Assembly (NCBI GenBank): GCA_027307295.1
Contig: DAHUXF010000201.1
Coordinates: forward strand, 1-5,808
From: Acidobacteriaceae bacterium
Lineage (GTDB): Bacteria; Acidobacteriota; Terriglobia; Terriglobales; Acidobacteriaceae
Reading direction: 5' to 3'
Length of the DNA stretch: 5,808 nucleotides
Both the position numbers and the translations under genes were made by a program. A model generated the notes under the pieces. That model had not been told where the DNA came from. It saw only the letters and a program-made list of their open reading frames with translations, and made no database searches. How positions within the stretch are numbered: position 1 is the stretch's first letter; every line of letters starts with the position of its first letter. Shown here piece by piece: positions 5,481 through 5,808 of the stretch.

Positions 5481-5808
5481 AGAAACAAGAATTAAGCTTT
5501 ATTCATTACCTAAGGATCGACACTCTAGGTTAAATATCCTAGAAGATACTTAGATTTAGCAGAAGCAAGGGGAGTCTGAGCACTAAATTTTTCAATAGTT
5601 TAACAAAATTTAGCGATGGGAACCATCAATAGCAAGAAAGTAAGGTAATGACTGGACATCAATGGAAAACTATGTGGCTTATGCAGGCTATTTATAGTGA
5701 ACAATAAAGAGAAGTTATCTTCCCATTATGGGAAATATACTTTTATGCAGACAATGCTGGACTAGCTTTCGCTTTGTCCAGCATGCTGCATGAGTATTCC
5801 TCCCCCTC
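5481..5808. other. AT-rich gene-free region with several inverted repeats
   Basis: I find no convincing coding region here on either strand. The base composition is clearly more AT-rich than the rest of the window. Perfect inverted repeats occur at 5524-5543 (6-bp arms TCTAGG), 5583-5613 (9-bp arms CTAAATTTT, 13-base loop), 5720-5734 (7-base arms TTCCCAT around one base) and 5754-5784 (9-bp arms, 13-base loop). It could hold promoters or operators for a gene to the right, a small RNA, or simply a relaxed intergenic spacer. Confidence 0.55.
5754..5784. terminator. 9-bp hairpin near the right edge, possible terminator
   Basis: ATGCTGGAC (5754-5762) and GTCCAGCAT (5776-5784) form a perfect 9-bp stem with a 13-base loop that contains a further AGC/GCT pair. 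No T-run follows on either strand, so intrinsic termination is doubtful. It might end a minus-strand gene entering from beyond the right edge, where all three minus-strand frames are open for a short distance. Confidence 0.3.

Noticed and set aside
5648..5707. Plus-strand mini-gene of 19 codons (begins MTGHQWKTMW)
   Set aside because: The nearest purine-rich stretch is too close to the ATG for a good ribosome-binding site, and frames this short are expected by chance.
5762..5791. Minus-strand frame of 9 codons behind a GGGGGAGG site at the right edge
   Set aside because: The ribosome-binding-like sequence is good, but the frame is tiny, ends inside a hairpin and could equally be the tail of a gene entering from beyond the edge; it cannot be decided here.

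Overview
The window reads as ordinary chromosomal DNA of a free-living, motile bacterium. An Acidobacteriota-like soil organism is my best guess, but this rests only on gene style and moderate GC and was not tested. All five complete genes, and the one cut by the left edge, lie on the minus strand, so transcription runs from right to left. I see no rRNA or tRNA gene, CRISPR array, transposase or phage gene.

From right to left: (1) 5304-5808 is an AT-rich, gene-free stretch with several inverted repeats; its left part is the leader of the next gene. (2) 3861-5303 encodes a secreted protein of 480 residues with a clear Sec signal peptide, beta-propeller-like segments and a striking His/Asp-rich tract. 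It is closed by a good intrinsic terminator at 3803-3826. (3) 839-3693 is a tight three-gene cluster. It holds a methyl-accepting chemotaxis protein (MCP) with two membrane helices and almost no periplasmic part, a 94-residue protein I cannot assign, and a YeiH/UPF0324 'putative sulfate exporter' family membrane protein. The gaps are 16 and 4 bases, and the ribosome-binding sites overlap the preceding stop codons, so the three are very probably one translationally coupled operon. A GC-rich hairpin at 785-818 follows it. (4) 314-664 encodes a small OB-fold-like lipoprotein whose ribosome-binding site lies in a hairpin. (5) 1-228 is the N-terminal third of a SPOUT-class tRNA/rRNA 2'-O-methyltransferase resembling TrmJ.

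The most interesting unit is the MCP / small protein / YeiH-like cluster. A chemoreceptor without an external sensing domain is produced together with a transporter and a small cytoplasmic protein. This suggests, as inference only, that signalling depends on an intracellular or membrane cue linked to transport. Secondary points are two possible RNA-level controls: a hairpin over the lipoprotein ribosome-binding site, and a distant 11-base complement to the ribosome-binding site of the secreted protein.
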